Of a DNA stretch of 64,000 nucleotides, positions 1-10,537 are shown one piece after another. This DNA comes from Bidens hawaiensis (taxonomy: Eukaryota; Streptophyta; Magnoliopsida; Asterales; Asteraceae). The DNA lies in contig JAIQDT010014641.1 of NCBI GenBank assembly GCA_021521415.1, forward strand, positions 62,001-126,000, written 5' to 3'. The position numbers were made by a program, and so were the translations under genes. Positions within the stretch are counted from its first letter, which is position 1, and every line of letters starts with the position of its first letter. Below the pieces are notes generated by a model. That model did not search any database. It saw nothing but the letters and a program-made list of their open reading frames with translations, and was not told the origin of the DNA.

Positions 1-324
1 GTGCGCATCATATATCGTTTTCGAGTGCATATATAATTCTGAATGGAGTAGCAGTGGTTTACATGTAGACACTTGGTAAGCTCTTGCGTGTTTTTAGCGG
101 CTGTAACTGCCTCTATTGCGTCTCCCTAAAAACGTGTCCGTTGTTATTTATAATATAATGAAGAAGCAATTATGGCTGGTGATATAAAGAGTGCTTACCT
201 TACTATCAACTAATAGGAAGCATGTCTCAGTGCGTTTAAAAGGTTGCCATTTTGGAACAATTCTGACCTCGAGCGGTGACCCGTTTGTGCCGTCGCGTAT
301 TTCGGGGATACGCTGGATATTCAT
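1..324 (-). CDS. RPA1-like OB-fold protein, N-terminal two exons, partial
   Basis: The product would be a single-stranded-DNA-binding protein like the large subunit of replication protein A. Exon 1 runs from the first real ATG (324) to 199 and holds the start of an OB fold (residues about 15-42, including VRIVPKWQPF and FLLVDSK). It ends at AG|GTAAGC. A 73-bp intron (198-126) ends in TTTAG, and exon 2 (125-1) continues in phase with GDAIEAV, the usual continuation of plant RPA1-like first OB folds, then HCYSIQNYIC. The reading frame is open to the window edge, so the C-terminus is not visible. It lies downstream of and on the same strand as the Helitron Rep remnant at 596-1507; plant Helitrons often carry RPA-like ORFs, so I infer a Helitron origin rather than a host RPA1 gene. 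Splice sites are read by eye. Confidence 0.65.
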
Positions 325-595
325 GGTTGGTAACTGCAAACAAAAGAAGGCAAAGAGGATTAAAAGAGGCTAACATAATTAGATAGTGCAGTATGTTGCA
401 GATGAAATACATAAAGGAAAATCAGGCGTAAGTACATATACATTTAGTACCTAATTTAGTAGTCAACAAACAAGCTAATTTTTTATATCTTTATAATTCA
501 GCATACAATCTCACTGATTATAGCAACATGAGCATTCAATAACTATCGTTTGTGAATAACATTAATCTAAATTTGACTGTACATGCATATTCCAA

Positions 596-1507
596 TTAAT
601 ATGAACAAATTCTTGTATATTGGCTAACATACAACAAAATAACAAAACTGTTGGGCCAGGCAGGGGAATCGTACGATACCTGCCTGGCTGAATTGTATAG
701 ACAAACACTTAAATCAGGAACGTCCGTTGAATAACATAGATCCCTAGCGCAACGAAAAAACTTAACCAGCTCGTTATGCTCGTCTAAAATATCCATTATA
801 GCTTTAACGATATCCGCACTCAGCCGTCCGTCTTCACAATCGGTAAGCTGGTTAAGTCTGTTACGAATCTCATTGGAGGTATCATAAATATACATTTGTA
901 AAAACCTTGGTGGTTGATTATCGGTTGGGCATAGGCTTCCAAGCCAATGAGATACCTGACCTTCAACCTTAAAAACATAAGGACCAGATCCACAGTTAAC
1001 TAACCTATCAACTTTCGCACCAAATGAAGTCATTGCGAACATTGAATTATAAGCGCATATGCCGTCTAGAAAATGTTGGTTCTCAAGAAGAACCTTCATC
1101 TGTGAAGGCAGTTCGATAGGAAGGTGTAATGATACCCGATCACCCTTACAACATTGATTATACTGGGGCCTTCTGTTGGATGGAAAGGAAGTAAGTCGTT
1201 CCGCATACCAAAAAAGTGCACCACAGTACTCGCAAACCAAATTGCAGTCACCAAGATCGTGAGATGTGTTGGTAGAAGACGAACCGCACATACTGAGCGA
1301 AGAGTTAGACCGGTTCTGTAGGTTATTACGTGCACGACATAACAAACATACCGAGAATTGGTTTGCACATAAACCCATAACGACACTCTTATGATTGTCT
1401 ACAACATGATCATCTGCAAATAAATCTTGGGCATGTACTAAAAGTGAATTGGAAGTTGCGCTTCGGCTGGATCTTTTTCGTGAAGACTCAGTGCCAATAA
1501 TATCCAT
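596..1507 (-). pseudogene. Helitron Rep/helicase N-terminal fragment
   Basis: This 303-codon ORF matches the region that precedes the Rep domain in plant Helitron proteins. It has a zinc-finger-like CEYCGALFWYAERL segment (residues about 91-104), a CCKGD segment, then AYNSMFAMTSFGAKVD and a GPYVFKVEGQVSHWLGSL block followed by LQMYIYDTSNEIRNRL. These blocks are characteristic of Helitron helicase-like proteins. The ORF stops near residue 303, before any HUH Rep motif or SF1 (Pif1-like) helicase motif, whereas full proteins exceed 1,000 residues. It therefore cannot catalyse rolling-circle transposition alone. The start ATG at 1507 is preceded by an AT-rich leader. The RPA-like exons at 324-1 follow on the same strand. 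I infer a 3'-truncated or internally deleted Helitron. Confidence 0.7.
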
Positions 1508-2746
1508 AGATGTCTAAAGGGCTGATAACTTAGAAACTTAAAACCAACAACAGACAACTATATCCAGTCAATGCACACAGTATCAAAACTTCGATCAACT
1601 AAGACTGTTTGACTAAACTTTAAAAGCAAATAACTTTACAGTAACTCAATAAATCTACAAAAGTTGTGGAGGTAAGAAAGCGATATACCTAAAAATTATC
1701 AGCAAATGTAAAGCTTACTAATTTGAAGACTGTACCATGAACAGAATGAATTAATTATTAGCATCCTTAAATAATAAAATGGTCAAAACAAAGTCCTTTT
1801 TGTCAAATAAGTTCAAACATAAAGACTGCACTAATAGAGATTAGAAGTACATATGTTGCTTTAAATCTAGACCTCAATTCTCATTAGGAGGTCGAACCAA
1901 GGGCTGGTTGTAAAAAGTTAGAACCGGTATATTGTAAATATTTTTGTCGAAGTGGTAAAGGTTAACCGTTTTTGTGCTAGTTTTCTGGACATTGTTACAG
2001 ACCGGTTTCGAGTCAACGATGTCAGTCGGCTCCAATCCGTTTTTTATGTTGTCAGTTTCAAACTGATTTGGTTTTGATTTGGTTTTCGGGGCTGTTTGGT
2101 GTACCAGGTTAGTTGGCCAGCTCTAATATTCTGTTAAAATAAAGTTGCTGACTATTGTTGATGACTAACTCAAACAACTGCTAACTTAAATTTTTAGTAT
2201 AAAAAGAAAATCGTGTTGTTAAACGATACATAAAACACACAGCGTTTAAGTATTCATAAACCCTAGCTTCTAAAGAAATAATCAACAACTAAGAATTAGA
2301 ACGATTGAAGTTGAAATCACACAGAAACAGATGTCTGGAGAAGGGTGAAAACTCAAACATACACATGAAATAGAGACTCACCATGAGATAGATGAAGAGA
2401 TGGTTAGGATTCTGAGCGTGGATGCAGAGAGAGAAGATCCTCAGGTAAAGAGTTTTTCAAAAACAGGTGTAATACACGTGGTAGAGACGGAAGCCCCCTC
2501 ACAATGTATGGGTCCCACAAGCAGCAGCATGTTTAAAAAAAAGACAGGAAAAGCCGTGTTTGAAATAAGATTCGCGCCCGTGCAAATATCTAAGAGAAGC
2601 ATTAGCACAACAACTAAGACACCAATAGGACATAGCAAATAACTTCTCAACCTTTTCACAACTGTTGACAAAGTCAATGTCTGACATGTGTCCCAACTGT
2701 GCGCCAAAATTGGTTTTTACTCTATATAGATAATTATTGTTCTTTC
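1508..2746. other. AT-rich spacer, no assignable gene
   Basis: Short ORFs occur on both strands around 2400-2707, but none has a domain I recognise and they overlap in opposite frames. The stretch lies upstream of the Helitron fragment (minus strand) and ends where the truncated LTR begins. It may contain the leader or a first intron of the Helitron gene; this is not demonstrable here. Confidence 0.4.
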
Positions 2747-2980
2747 TATATCAGATATTATTAGGGTCTGATCCCTTCCTTTTTTATCTCAGATATTATT
2801 AGGGTCTAATCCCTCTTTCCTTTGTCTATCTCAGATATTATTAAGGTCTGATCTCTTTCTTGTCTATCTCAGATATTATTAGGGTATGATCCCTCTTTAC
2901 TTCTCTATCTCAGATATTATTAGGGTCTAATCCCTTTCTTCTCTATCTCAGATATTATTAGGGTCTGATCCCTTACTTCT
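2747..2980. repeat. Tandem repeat, about 6 units of 36-38 bp
   Basis: The core CAGATATTATTAGGGTCTGA recurs six times with small substitutions, separated by CT-rich spacers. The same repeat is at 27961-28276 (10 units), at 30265-30375 (3 units, opposite strand) and once near 7768-7791, always at the same place in an LTR of one family. Confidence 0.9.
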
Positions 2981-3390
2981 TCATCTTCGTACATTCCGTC
3001 TTACATACCCGTAACATATATAAACATCATTTACTCATTCATACATATTCATATATCTATCATACACATTCATTTATTATATACATACCTCCCTTGTCAA
3101 TGCATGCAATATCCAAAGATCATTCACGTACCAACAAGCTTTTGTTTACATTCAGGAAATACGTAATTAACATATAAATCATACATGGCATACACTTACC
3201 ATTTAAGGTAATTGTATTAAATATCACATCGAGTATGCACACAGCCCCAAAAACATAACAAGGAAATGGGGCTAGAAATTCACCTAAACTCGGTTACGTT
3301 CACCGTTAATTGTTATTCCTTTTTTGATCTGTGCACGGCTAAGTGTATAATCATATCGTCTTTCTAGTTTAATTATAACCCTCAACGAAC

Positions 3391-3500
3391 GGGGGTCTGG
3401 GGGCAGCGCCCCTGACAGCGAGGTTCTAGGGGCGGCAGCCCCTAGCAGGGTCCAAGGGCTAAAGCCCCTGGTTAGGGTCGAGCTGCCAGGTCAGCTTGGA
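3391..3500. repeat. GC-rich tandem-hairpin module in LTR
   Basis: Consecutive short inverted repeats are visible: GGGGGCAGCGCCCC, then AGGGGCGGCAGCCCCT, then AAGGGCTAAAGCCCCT, followed by GAGCTGCCAGGTCAGCTTGG. Each can fold into a small stem-loop. The module is far richer in GC than its surroundings and recurs at 6612-6705, 29777-29880, 30876-30971, 33143-33305 and 38320-38485. Confidence 0.85.
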
Positions 3501-3560
3501 AAAATTTTATTTCTATTAACTGTCTTAACACATTTTCCATTAGAATTTTAAATTATTTTA

Positions 3561-3880
3561 TAATTCGTTAACTCATTCTCTATAACGAATTATCCTAATT
3601 CGTTAACTAATTCGTTATCTTTTGATCTAGTTCGTTAACTTCATTCGTATTGTTAGCTGGTTCGTTATTCTGGTTCGTTAGCATAACGAATGGTGAGTTA
3701 CGAATCACCTAATTCGTTATCTTAATATAATGAATTGGTGAATAACGAATCCTCCTGATTCGTTATCTTTCCATAATGAATTGGCGAATAATGAATCCTC
3801 CTGATTCTTTATATTTTCATATCGAATTGGAGAATAACGAATCCTCCTGATTCGTTATCTTATCCTAACGAATTGGCGTA
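3561..3880. repeat. ATTCGTTA / TAACGAAT inverted-motif array
   Basis: ATTCGTTA and its complement TAACGAAT alternate many times; the right part repeats a unit of about 56 bp carrying AACGAATCCTCCTGATTCG. Equivalent arrays lie at 29280-29640 and 31005-31345 in LTRs of the same family. Confidence 0.85.
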
Positions 3881-4440
3881 TGTTCTTATCCAGACTTTGA
3901 CTCAGGGTCAAAGTCAAAATTGATATGAACAATGAATAGTCAACAGACACTCAGATCTGCAATTAACCCTTCAAATCATGACGAAATAACATGATTTTGG
4001 TACCAATAGACTCGCAATACCAGCGCTAACAAACCCTAATCATCAAATCCATCTAACATCCATGTTTAGAGGGTGCGATTTACACCTAAGCACCTACGGT
4101 TCGTTTATCAATCGATTAACCCATCAATCATTAATGGTTTTCAGTAAGGTTTGATGCATCGGGTACGTTTTTACCATTCTCATACACATCTAAGATTTCC
4201 CATACAAATCCAAACCCAAATGAATGATTTCTAATTATAAACATACCTTAAACGAGTCGAACTACGAACACGGTTAAGCCTTGATGTTGCATTGGTTCTT
4301 CACGACGATCTAGCACCAACAAACTCGGGTTTTTGCCTTCGGATCTTTGTTCGGGTTATAGGATAGTGTTTGTGTTTGATTTTGATGGTGTAGGCTATGG
4401 TGTAGAGATGGATAAAATGGAAAGGTTTAGGGTTTAAGGG

Positions 4441-4450
4441 ATATTTATAC
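4441..4450 (-). promoter_or_regulatory. LTR TATA box
   Basis: GTATAAATAT on the minus strand follows GGGCTTAAGGGA, about 165 bp inside the LTR start. The same context (GGGCTTAAG before an AT box) is found in the related LTRs near 5800, 28843 and 31888. Confidence 0.55.
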
Positions 4451-4611
4451 TCCCTTAAGCCCATGGACCTAAAGCCCATTCCATTTTCTTATTTCATCTT
4501 CTAAAGTCCAAGCCCACCTTCTATTAGTTTATTTATTTAAACCGACACGCGACACTTTATCGAATAAACAAAATTTCATTTATTTATTATAATGAAAAGT
4601 AGGATGTTACA

Positions 4612-5321
4612 CATTCCACAGTGTCATTTGTATTCCATTGTCATCAATACGCCATTCTCAAAGAATCAGATCAGGGGGTAGTTTAGTGATATGGTCGTCT
4701 TTGTCAACATTTGTAAGACCTTTCTGAACAAAGAGACTCCACGAACTCCATGTAATAGAGTCAAGTTTTACGAGGATGCGTAGGAATGATGAAGAGTTGA
4801 TAATACCTCGTGCAATCTTATTTATAGAAGTATTTTTGTCTCCCATTTGAATCTGATAGTTACAGTACTGAAGGAATTCGAACACAATAACTGAGACAGA
4901 AAGCAAAAAGTTATCAAATAGAGGTCGAGCATACGGTGTCGGTTCAGTATTATATTTTCAGGGATAGCAGATCATGGCTTTCTAATGACGATGGTGGCAA
5001 TGGTGAGAGTAGAATATGTCTCGAAAAAAGATTTCGTGACTAAACAGAGGTTAAACGGGACATGAGCTCGTTTCAGATTTGCTCGGGTTCGGATTCAGAT
5101 TAGATGGCGGTTAGGGTTTGGATTGAGAGTCGTTGCTCTGATACCATGTTAAAAGTATGATGTTTTATTAACTGGATACTTATTACAAAAGAGGCTAACA
5201 CATATATACAAGTGTGAAACCCTAATTACATCTAAATCTGGCCAATGGGCCTTAACGTACTACATAACTAACCATGGAATGTAATCCAATATAATACAAC
5301 TAACAACTTTCTACCAAAACA
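4612..5321 (-). mobile_element. LTR-retroelement fragment with initiator-Met primer site
   Basis: On the minus strand TGGTATCAGAGC (5146-5135) is the standard primer-binding site complementary to initiator tRNA-Met. It directly follows a putative LTR end (…TTTTAACA) at 5147. The putative LTR covers 5147-5321 (about 175 bp; minus strand TGTTTTGG…TTTTAACA) and has a TATATATG box. The 4612-5134 part is leader or gag-proximal sequence without a recognisable ORF. No second LTR is visible, so this is a remnant, perhaps copia or TRIM-like. Confidence 0.5.
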
Positions 5322-5680
5322 CTTAGAAGACAAATGACTAAATTAGTTGTGGCATCCGACCTCTCGTACCAATAATGTTTTCCTATTTGTGAACAAAGGG
5401 CTCACGAATTTATTTTTGGTTGCCAGTGGAGACTTCCCATGAGGACATCAATTCTGATACTCCTCTCGTCTGGTATCATTAAGCCCAAAACTTATTGGTG
5501 ATTTAAGAAGCGGGCATTCCTAATGAACCAAGAATATATTCTGTCCACGGCCGATGTGGGATTAGTATACCAATAAGTCTTCTGGTTTTAAGGACATGTT
5601 TGTGTAACATCCTGAAATATCTATGAATAATATTAAAGTATTATTTACGTTGGAAGAATTAATTTGAGTTGATAGAAAAT

Positions 5681-5722
5681 TAATAATAATAATATATAAT
5701 AATAATAATAATAATAATAATG
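5681..5722. repeat. (AAT)n microsatellite
   Basis: An imperfect run of TAA/AAT triplets lies about 80 bp inside the solo LTR. Confidence 0.95.
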
Positions 5723-6189
5723 ATAAAAGGATGGTAGGCTAAAATAGATGGAATTAATTATGGACTTAAGATGAAGATGGACCTAAGGTCCATGGGCTTA
5801 AGGAGTATAATCCATCTCCATCCATTCTACACACTAGCCTACACCATCAAAAACACACACTTAAGCAAAACACTCTCTACACTATTCTATTCAATGATCC
5901 AAGACCAACCGAAGGTAAGGAATCATTTATATCAGCTGACCCAACATTCTAGAACCCGACACCGCAGCCCCTGGATGCCAAATGAGCCGTTTGAATCAAG
6001 ATCTAGCTTTAATCATGTGTTTAATCAATCAAAAACAAGCTTAATGGCCACCTTAGCTTAGATCTGGACACCCCAAAGCTACCTAGACTATAAACGATCA
6101 AAGTACGACCAATTGTGGTGGTTAACAACAGCTGATGGTGCCGGAAACGCAGAAAAACCCTAAAAACACGTTAAATATAGGCTAACCTA

Positions 6190-6535
6190 CACATATCCGG
6201 TGGATATGTGCCTAATGGATAAGTTGGGAGAGTATATGTATATACATATACGGTGGATATGTTACAAACATATCCGACGGATATGTTAGACAACATATAC
6301 GGCGGATATGTTGGACAACATATACGGCGTATATGTTGGGTGACATATATGACAGATATGTAGGCAACACTTATACGGCGGATACGTGAACCCAACTTAT
6401 ACGGCGGATATGTGAAGCCCAACTTATACGGCGGATAAGTAATCCTAACCCATACGGGAGATATGTGAAGCTTAACTTATACGGCGGATATGTAGGTTTG
6501 ACATATACGGCGGATATGTAATGAAACGTATACAG
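6190..6535. repeat. ATATACGGCGGATATG array in solo LTR
   Basis: About fourteen copies of a 22-26 bp unit built on CATATACGGCGGATATGT occur in direct order with variants (ATACGGCGGATAAG, ATCCGGTGGATATG). The core is nearly self-complementary (ATATCCGCCGTATAT on the other strand). The position corresponds to the ATTCGTTA array of the sister LTRs. Confidence 0.9.
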
Positions 6536-6611
6536 GGGTTTGAAATTCAGTATTCTGATGAGGTTCTTAATTAAATTTTAGTAAAGACTTGAAATTTAGT
6601 TTGAAATTCAG

Positions 6612-6705
6612 CTTAACCCCGGCCAGGGTTCTGCCACTTGGACCCTGCTAGGGGCTGCCGCTCCTAGAACCCTAATGCCAGGGCGCTGCCCCCGGACCCC
6701 GTTAG
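6612..6705. repeat. GC-rich hairpin module, LTR copy
   Basis: CCCCGGCCAGGG, then TAGGGGCTGCCGCTCCTA and GGGCGCTGCCCCCGG form the same series of small inverted repeats as at 3391-3500, in the opposite orientation, matching the opposite orientation of this LTR. Confidence 0.8.
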
Positions 6706-7070
6706 CTAGTGGTTTCATTAACCAAGAAATATGATATAATTAGGAGTATTTAAGTGATCCTTGTTAATTGCTACACAGTTAGTCGTGCCCAACTGAGAAG
6801 TGGATTGACCATAAACTCGAAAAGGAACATGACACATGTGAGTTCTAGCCCCTGTTCTATGTTATGTTTATGGGGTTTTGTGCATACTCTATGTGACAAT
6901 TAATACACCTACCTTAAGTGATAAGTGTATGCCTTAAGAATATTATATGTATGTGATAGGGCATGTAGAAGGATGTATTTATGTAATTGTATGAATGTGT
7001 GGTTGTACTAGTAAGACGGGAACATACAATAATAATATCCACGAATGAATGGAACAGAACTTAATGTAAA

Positions 7071-7650
7071 CTAGTCGAGTACCCGCGCGATGCAGCGGGA
7101 AACATAGACTTGGTAATCACATAACAAGTTTATGGGTGTTCATTGTTTGGTTTGAAGCCGTAAAACTGTTGAAAGCAGTCATTGGTATGATTTCACAGAT
7201 GATTTTTTTCTTTAGCTTTTGGCCAGCCGTTTTCAATTTTCAATGGTTCGGTTTTGGTTTACGATAACAAAAAATTGTTACTAATAGTTTGAGTCACGGT
7301 TTAACTTGAAAACCATCAAAACCATACCGCAAACACCACTAAGCAAAATGGTATTTTTTTAACTAAAAAAAACTATAACAATATTATACTCAAATTAAAG
7401 AGAAAAATATGCTCGTTTTTATGGTGCAATTTTTTTTAAAAAAATATTAACGTACGAAAAAGTTATTAACGTTTAAAAATCATGGGGTAGTTGGGTTAAA
7501 AGTGAAAATATAAATAAACGTTAGTAAAAGATTAAGGGTAATATTTGTAACTATACATTAAATTTACAAAAAGTTGATTATAATTAAGGGGGAAAAGTTG
7601 TAACTATTTTAAAAGAAGTTAAAACACGTGAGTTTGGATGTTGTAATGAC
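7071..7650 (-). mobile_element. Helitron-like insertion (3' end at 7071)
   Basis: On the minus strand the block ends with a GC-rich hairpin (CCCGC…GCGGG, 7099-7082), a short AT-containing spacer and CTAG (7074-7071), preceded on the plus strand by A. This is the structure of a Helitron 3' end. The flanks match the sister LTRs, which lack the insert. The other end, near 7640-7650, is only approximate. No coding sequence is present. Confidence 0.5.
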
Positions 7651-8244
7651 CTTTTTGTTCTTGTTTAAACTTGTACTATGTGCTTTATTACTTGTAAATT
7701 GCTTAAAATATGCGTCTTAATTTGCCCTATATGGTGTATTACATATAGTAAAGATATGCAAATGAAGGGAACAGACCCTAATAATCTCTGTTTTATGATG
7801 TTTGAACTTTAAAGACATCTTTAAGTTTTAAGTGTTTATGTATGAATGTTTGATGTTTTAAATATTCGACGAAAGTTTTAATTCACTCTGATATTTAGAA
7901 CTGTGTTTATGAGTAAATCCAACGCCAAAGTAGAGCACTAGGACCGGGGCCTTGCAGTTTGGGATTGAGTTAGAAAGTTTCTTATTGACTTCTTGACTTT
8001 TTCAAAAAAAAAATATTTTGAAAAGCCAAGATTTATGACTTTTTAAATACAACTTTTAAACTCTTTTAAAAAGCTAAAATAAAATAGACTTTTATGTTTG
8101 CCAAACAATTTTTTAACTTATTGGCTTTTTGAGTCAATGCATTGTTTATAAACTAAATCCTAAACATGCTCTAAGTGTTGTAGTTATTACTAGTGTCCAA
8201 GTTTAACATTTTTATTTGACATATTTATGGTGTTGTATTAAAAA

Positions 8245-8727
8245 AAATGTTGTAAAAGTAGGTTTCCGATGCCAAGTACTCCCCGAGTACTCGCTACAAC
8301 GTACGTCGCCGAGGCGAGTTTCTTTAAATTCTGCCTAGTTACTAACAATTGATTAAAGGTGGGAAACCTTAGTCATAATTACATCTAGTCAGTGAACTTG
8401 GGCCGATTTTGGCAAAAAAATAAAATAAAACATGACTCGTAATTCTTTAATATTAAAAAATAAATAGCATTTTCTTACATAATGGCATAACAATTTTTAG
8501 AATAATTTATTATTTAGAAATATATTTCTCTTATTTATATTGATCTTTACCTATTTTGTTATAAGTATTAGTAAATTTATGATATTCGACATATATATAA
8601 TATCCAAAATTAATTTTTTTTATATTTACCATGTCCGAGTACTCTCCGAGTATTCCTCGAGTACTCCGAGTACACCTAACTTCCCAGTCGGCCGCCTAGT
8701 GTCCGCCTAACGACTTTTGCAACCTTG
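8245..8727. mobile_element. hAT-like MITE
   Basis: The termini AAATGTTGTAAAAG (left) and, complemented, CAAGGTTGCAAAAG (right) match at 11 of 14 bases. Flanks ATTAAAAA (8237-8244) and ATTAAAAC (8728-8735) agree at 7 of 8 bases, the duplication length of hAT elements. Subterminal arrays of CCGAGTACT occur near both ends (8278-8296, 8634-8672). No ORF. Confidence 0.6.
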
Positions 8728-8891
8728 ATTAAAACAAAAAAAAAACTTGTAATAAACGTGTACTATTATGACATGTAACGCAATTTAGTGTTGGAATGAA
8801 TCGTTTTGTATAGAGGCTTTCTTAATTTAAGATGTGTCATCAAATAATTCGAATTGTTTAATTTTACAAATATTGTCATCAAATAAGTCAA

Positions 8892-9110
8892 ATTGCCACC
8901 ACCTGACCACCATCACCGATGTCGCCACCACCTGACCGCCATCACCGTCGCCACCACCTGACCGCCATCACCACTTTGACCACCACCACTACCACCATCT
9001 TCGCCATCGCCATCGCCACCACCACCGCAACCCATACTACTAATTCCTGACCACCCCTACCGTTGTCATCACCACTACCACCAATGACTTACCACCACCG
9101 TCATACCAAT
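8892..9110. repeat. CCACCA-rich low-complexity tract
   Basis: A unit close to CGCCACCACCTGACCGCCAT is repeated about three times (8892-8972), followed by irregular ACC triplets. It contains stops in the relevant frames and gives no credible gene. Confidence 0.8.
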
Positions 9111-9539
9111 ATTTTATTTTGATAAATTTTCTTTATTTTGATGTAGTGATATTTATATCATCTCTATTTCATTCTCGTGTCTTACATAAAGTGATAGAAA
9201 ATTACATATTTTTATCCCTTTGAATTACCTAAATTATGAATGGGTCCTTTTTGAAAATGGTTTTCACTCTTTATCCTTTATTTACATGTTTTACTCGATT
9301 TTTATCATTTACACTAACGGATGTTAAGTTTTTTAGTTTAATCACCTCATGTGCATTGAACAAGAGGGTATTTTAGTCTTTTTACCCACTAAAGGGCTAT
9401 TTATATAAACATAAGAAAATGGTAAAATTATTAACAAATGTATACGGACTATATATGTAAATACAGGGACCATTCTTGTAGATTATATAAAACAATAAAA
9501 AAAATAAAAGGAAAAAGGAAAACACACGCATCCTCAGTA

Positions 9540-9572
9540 CTCTCTCTCTCTCTCCCTCCCTCTTTCTCTCCT

Positions 9573-9613
<41 letters not shown>
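9540..9613. repeat. (CT)n microsatellite
   Basis: CT dinucleotides with a few CC and TT interruptions, inside the Mutator-like element. It resembles a plant 5' UTR tract, but no supported gene follows it. Confidence 0.95.
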
Positions 9614-10278
9614 TACTCCATCTCCACCGCCCTTAATTTTTGTGAACTGCCACCACACAACCACTATGCTAAGACAGTCTCTCAGTGTGTGTGTGTTTTT
9701 AGCACCACCACTACCATCACAACCATAGCACAAATTGAATACATGAAACCATTAATTTCCATGGGAATTCATAAAAATTAACATGAGTTTTGAAAATTAA
9801 CAAAGAATAGGGGTAGGGGATTATCGTGTTCAGGGGGTAACATTTGATATTCGAAATGTGGGTGGTGTGTGAATGTAGACGGAGATAGTGTAGGCTTAAA
9901 TATCTAGGTGCGGGGGTTAAGAGACTGTGGCGGCGGCTTCATATCAGAATCATTGGACTGGTGATGCTTCACATATTGGTTCATTTAAGGTCAGATTTGC
10001 GATGGTTGTAAATCAGTGGTGGTTGGCGACGGAATCGATGATAGTTGTAGGTTGTTCAAACTAGTAACAATAAAGGTGACGATAGTGGCTCTACATTTAA
10101 CAAAGGATACAACCCCCTTTATCTTATCGTTGGTGGTGAACGACGGTGATCGTGGTGGGGCATCATCCATAGATAATAATAGTGGCGGATCTAGACGAAA
10201 ATATCATGGGTAACATTAAAAAATAAAATAACCTTTTTATCGTATTTCATACAATGTAAAGGAAGATTTTTTACCGTA

Positions 10279-10280
<2 letters not shown>

Positions 10281-10310
<30 letters not shown>
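10281..10310. repeat. (AT)n microsatellite
   Basis: An uninterrupted AT run precedes GAAGGGAAGGGTTATC, a context often seen at ends of small plant elements. Confidence 0.95.
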
Positions 10311-10313
<3 letters not shown>

Positions 10314-10537
10314 GGGAAGGGTTATCTTAAAAACAAGTAGTTTCCTAGGAAGACTATGAATAAATCATAGACATTGAATCATTTTAATTAATGGTTGAGA
10401 TTTAAAATTACTAAAAACCAACATAGTTTCCTAGAATTGTTCTTTCACCATAGTTTTTAATGCCACATGTCAAAAATCTATTGGTTCTTACCATTCTTAG
10501 GAAACTCGTTACTTTTATTTGAACATTTTTCTATATA

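Larger units (their letters stand above)
2747..4611 (-). mobile_element. Truncated LTR, TGTAACATCC family, minus strand
   Basis: Read on the minus strand the block starts with TGTAACATCC at 4611. It shares, in order, the TATA region, the ATTCGTTA array, the GC-rich hairpin module, the CATAACAAGGAAATGGGG segment and the CAGATATTATTAGGGT tandem repeats with the LTRs at 27481-32081 and 28690-30836. The other end of the LTR (reading TGTAAGGCCCC on the plus strand in the 27481 copy) is missing, because the sequence stops matching near 2740. It is a truncated, probably solo LTR, and no internal domain of this family is present. Without both termini no target-site duplication can be checked. Confidence 0.75.
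5603..7956 (+). mobile_element. Solo LTR, TGTAACATCC family, duplication GTTTG
   Basis: The element begins TGTAACATCC (5603) and ends GGGGCCTTGCA (7956). Both sides carry GTTTG (5598-5602 and 7957-7961), a perfect 5-bp target-site duplication, so the borders are firm. It shares with the other LTRs of the family a GGGCTTAAGG-TATAA segment (near 5800), the hairpin module (6612-6705), the GCCCCTGTTCTATGTTATG segment and one AGACCCTAATAAT unit (7768-7791). At the position of the ATTCGTTA array it instead has an array of a different motif (6190-6535). A Helitron end lies inside (7071). No internal coding region remains, as expected after LTR-LTR recombination. Confidence 0.9.
5592..8171. mobile_element. 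Tourist-like MITE (PIF/Harbinger), split by a solo LTR
   Basis: The left terminus GGACATGTTTG and, beyond the inserted LTR, GGGATTGAG pair with the right terminus, whose complement is GAGCATGTTTAGGATTTAG. The ends are flanked by TAA (5589-5591 and 8172-8174), the 3-bp duplication typical of PIF/Harbinger elements. Removing the solo LTR at 5603-7956 leaves about 226 bp, a normal size for a Tourist MITE. Confidence 0.6.

Noticed and set aside
2400..2707. Overlapping small ORFs on both strands near a GCGCCAAAATTGG sequence
   Set aside because: No domain, no splice evidence and no second copy in the window.
6171..6422. Minus-strand ORF rich in Tyr-Pro
   Set aside because: It is a translation of the ATATACGGCGGATATG array, not a gene.
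8892..9110. CCACCA tract as a possible Pro/His-rich coding exon
   Set aside because: In-frame stops (CTGACC contexts) and low complexity give no supportable frame.
9438..9733. Overlapping ORFs on both strands through the CT repeat
   Set aside because: They are Ser/Leu-Pro or Arg/Glu repeats produced by the microsatellite, with no domain.
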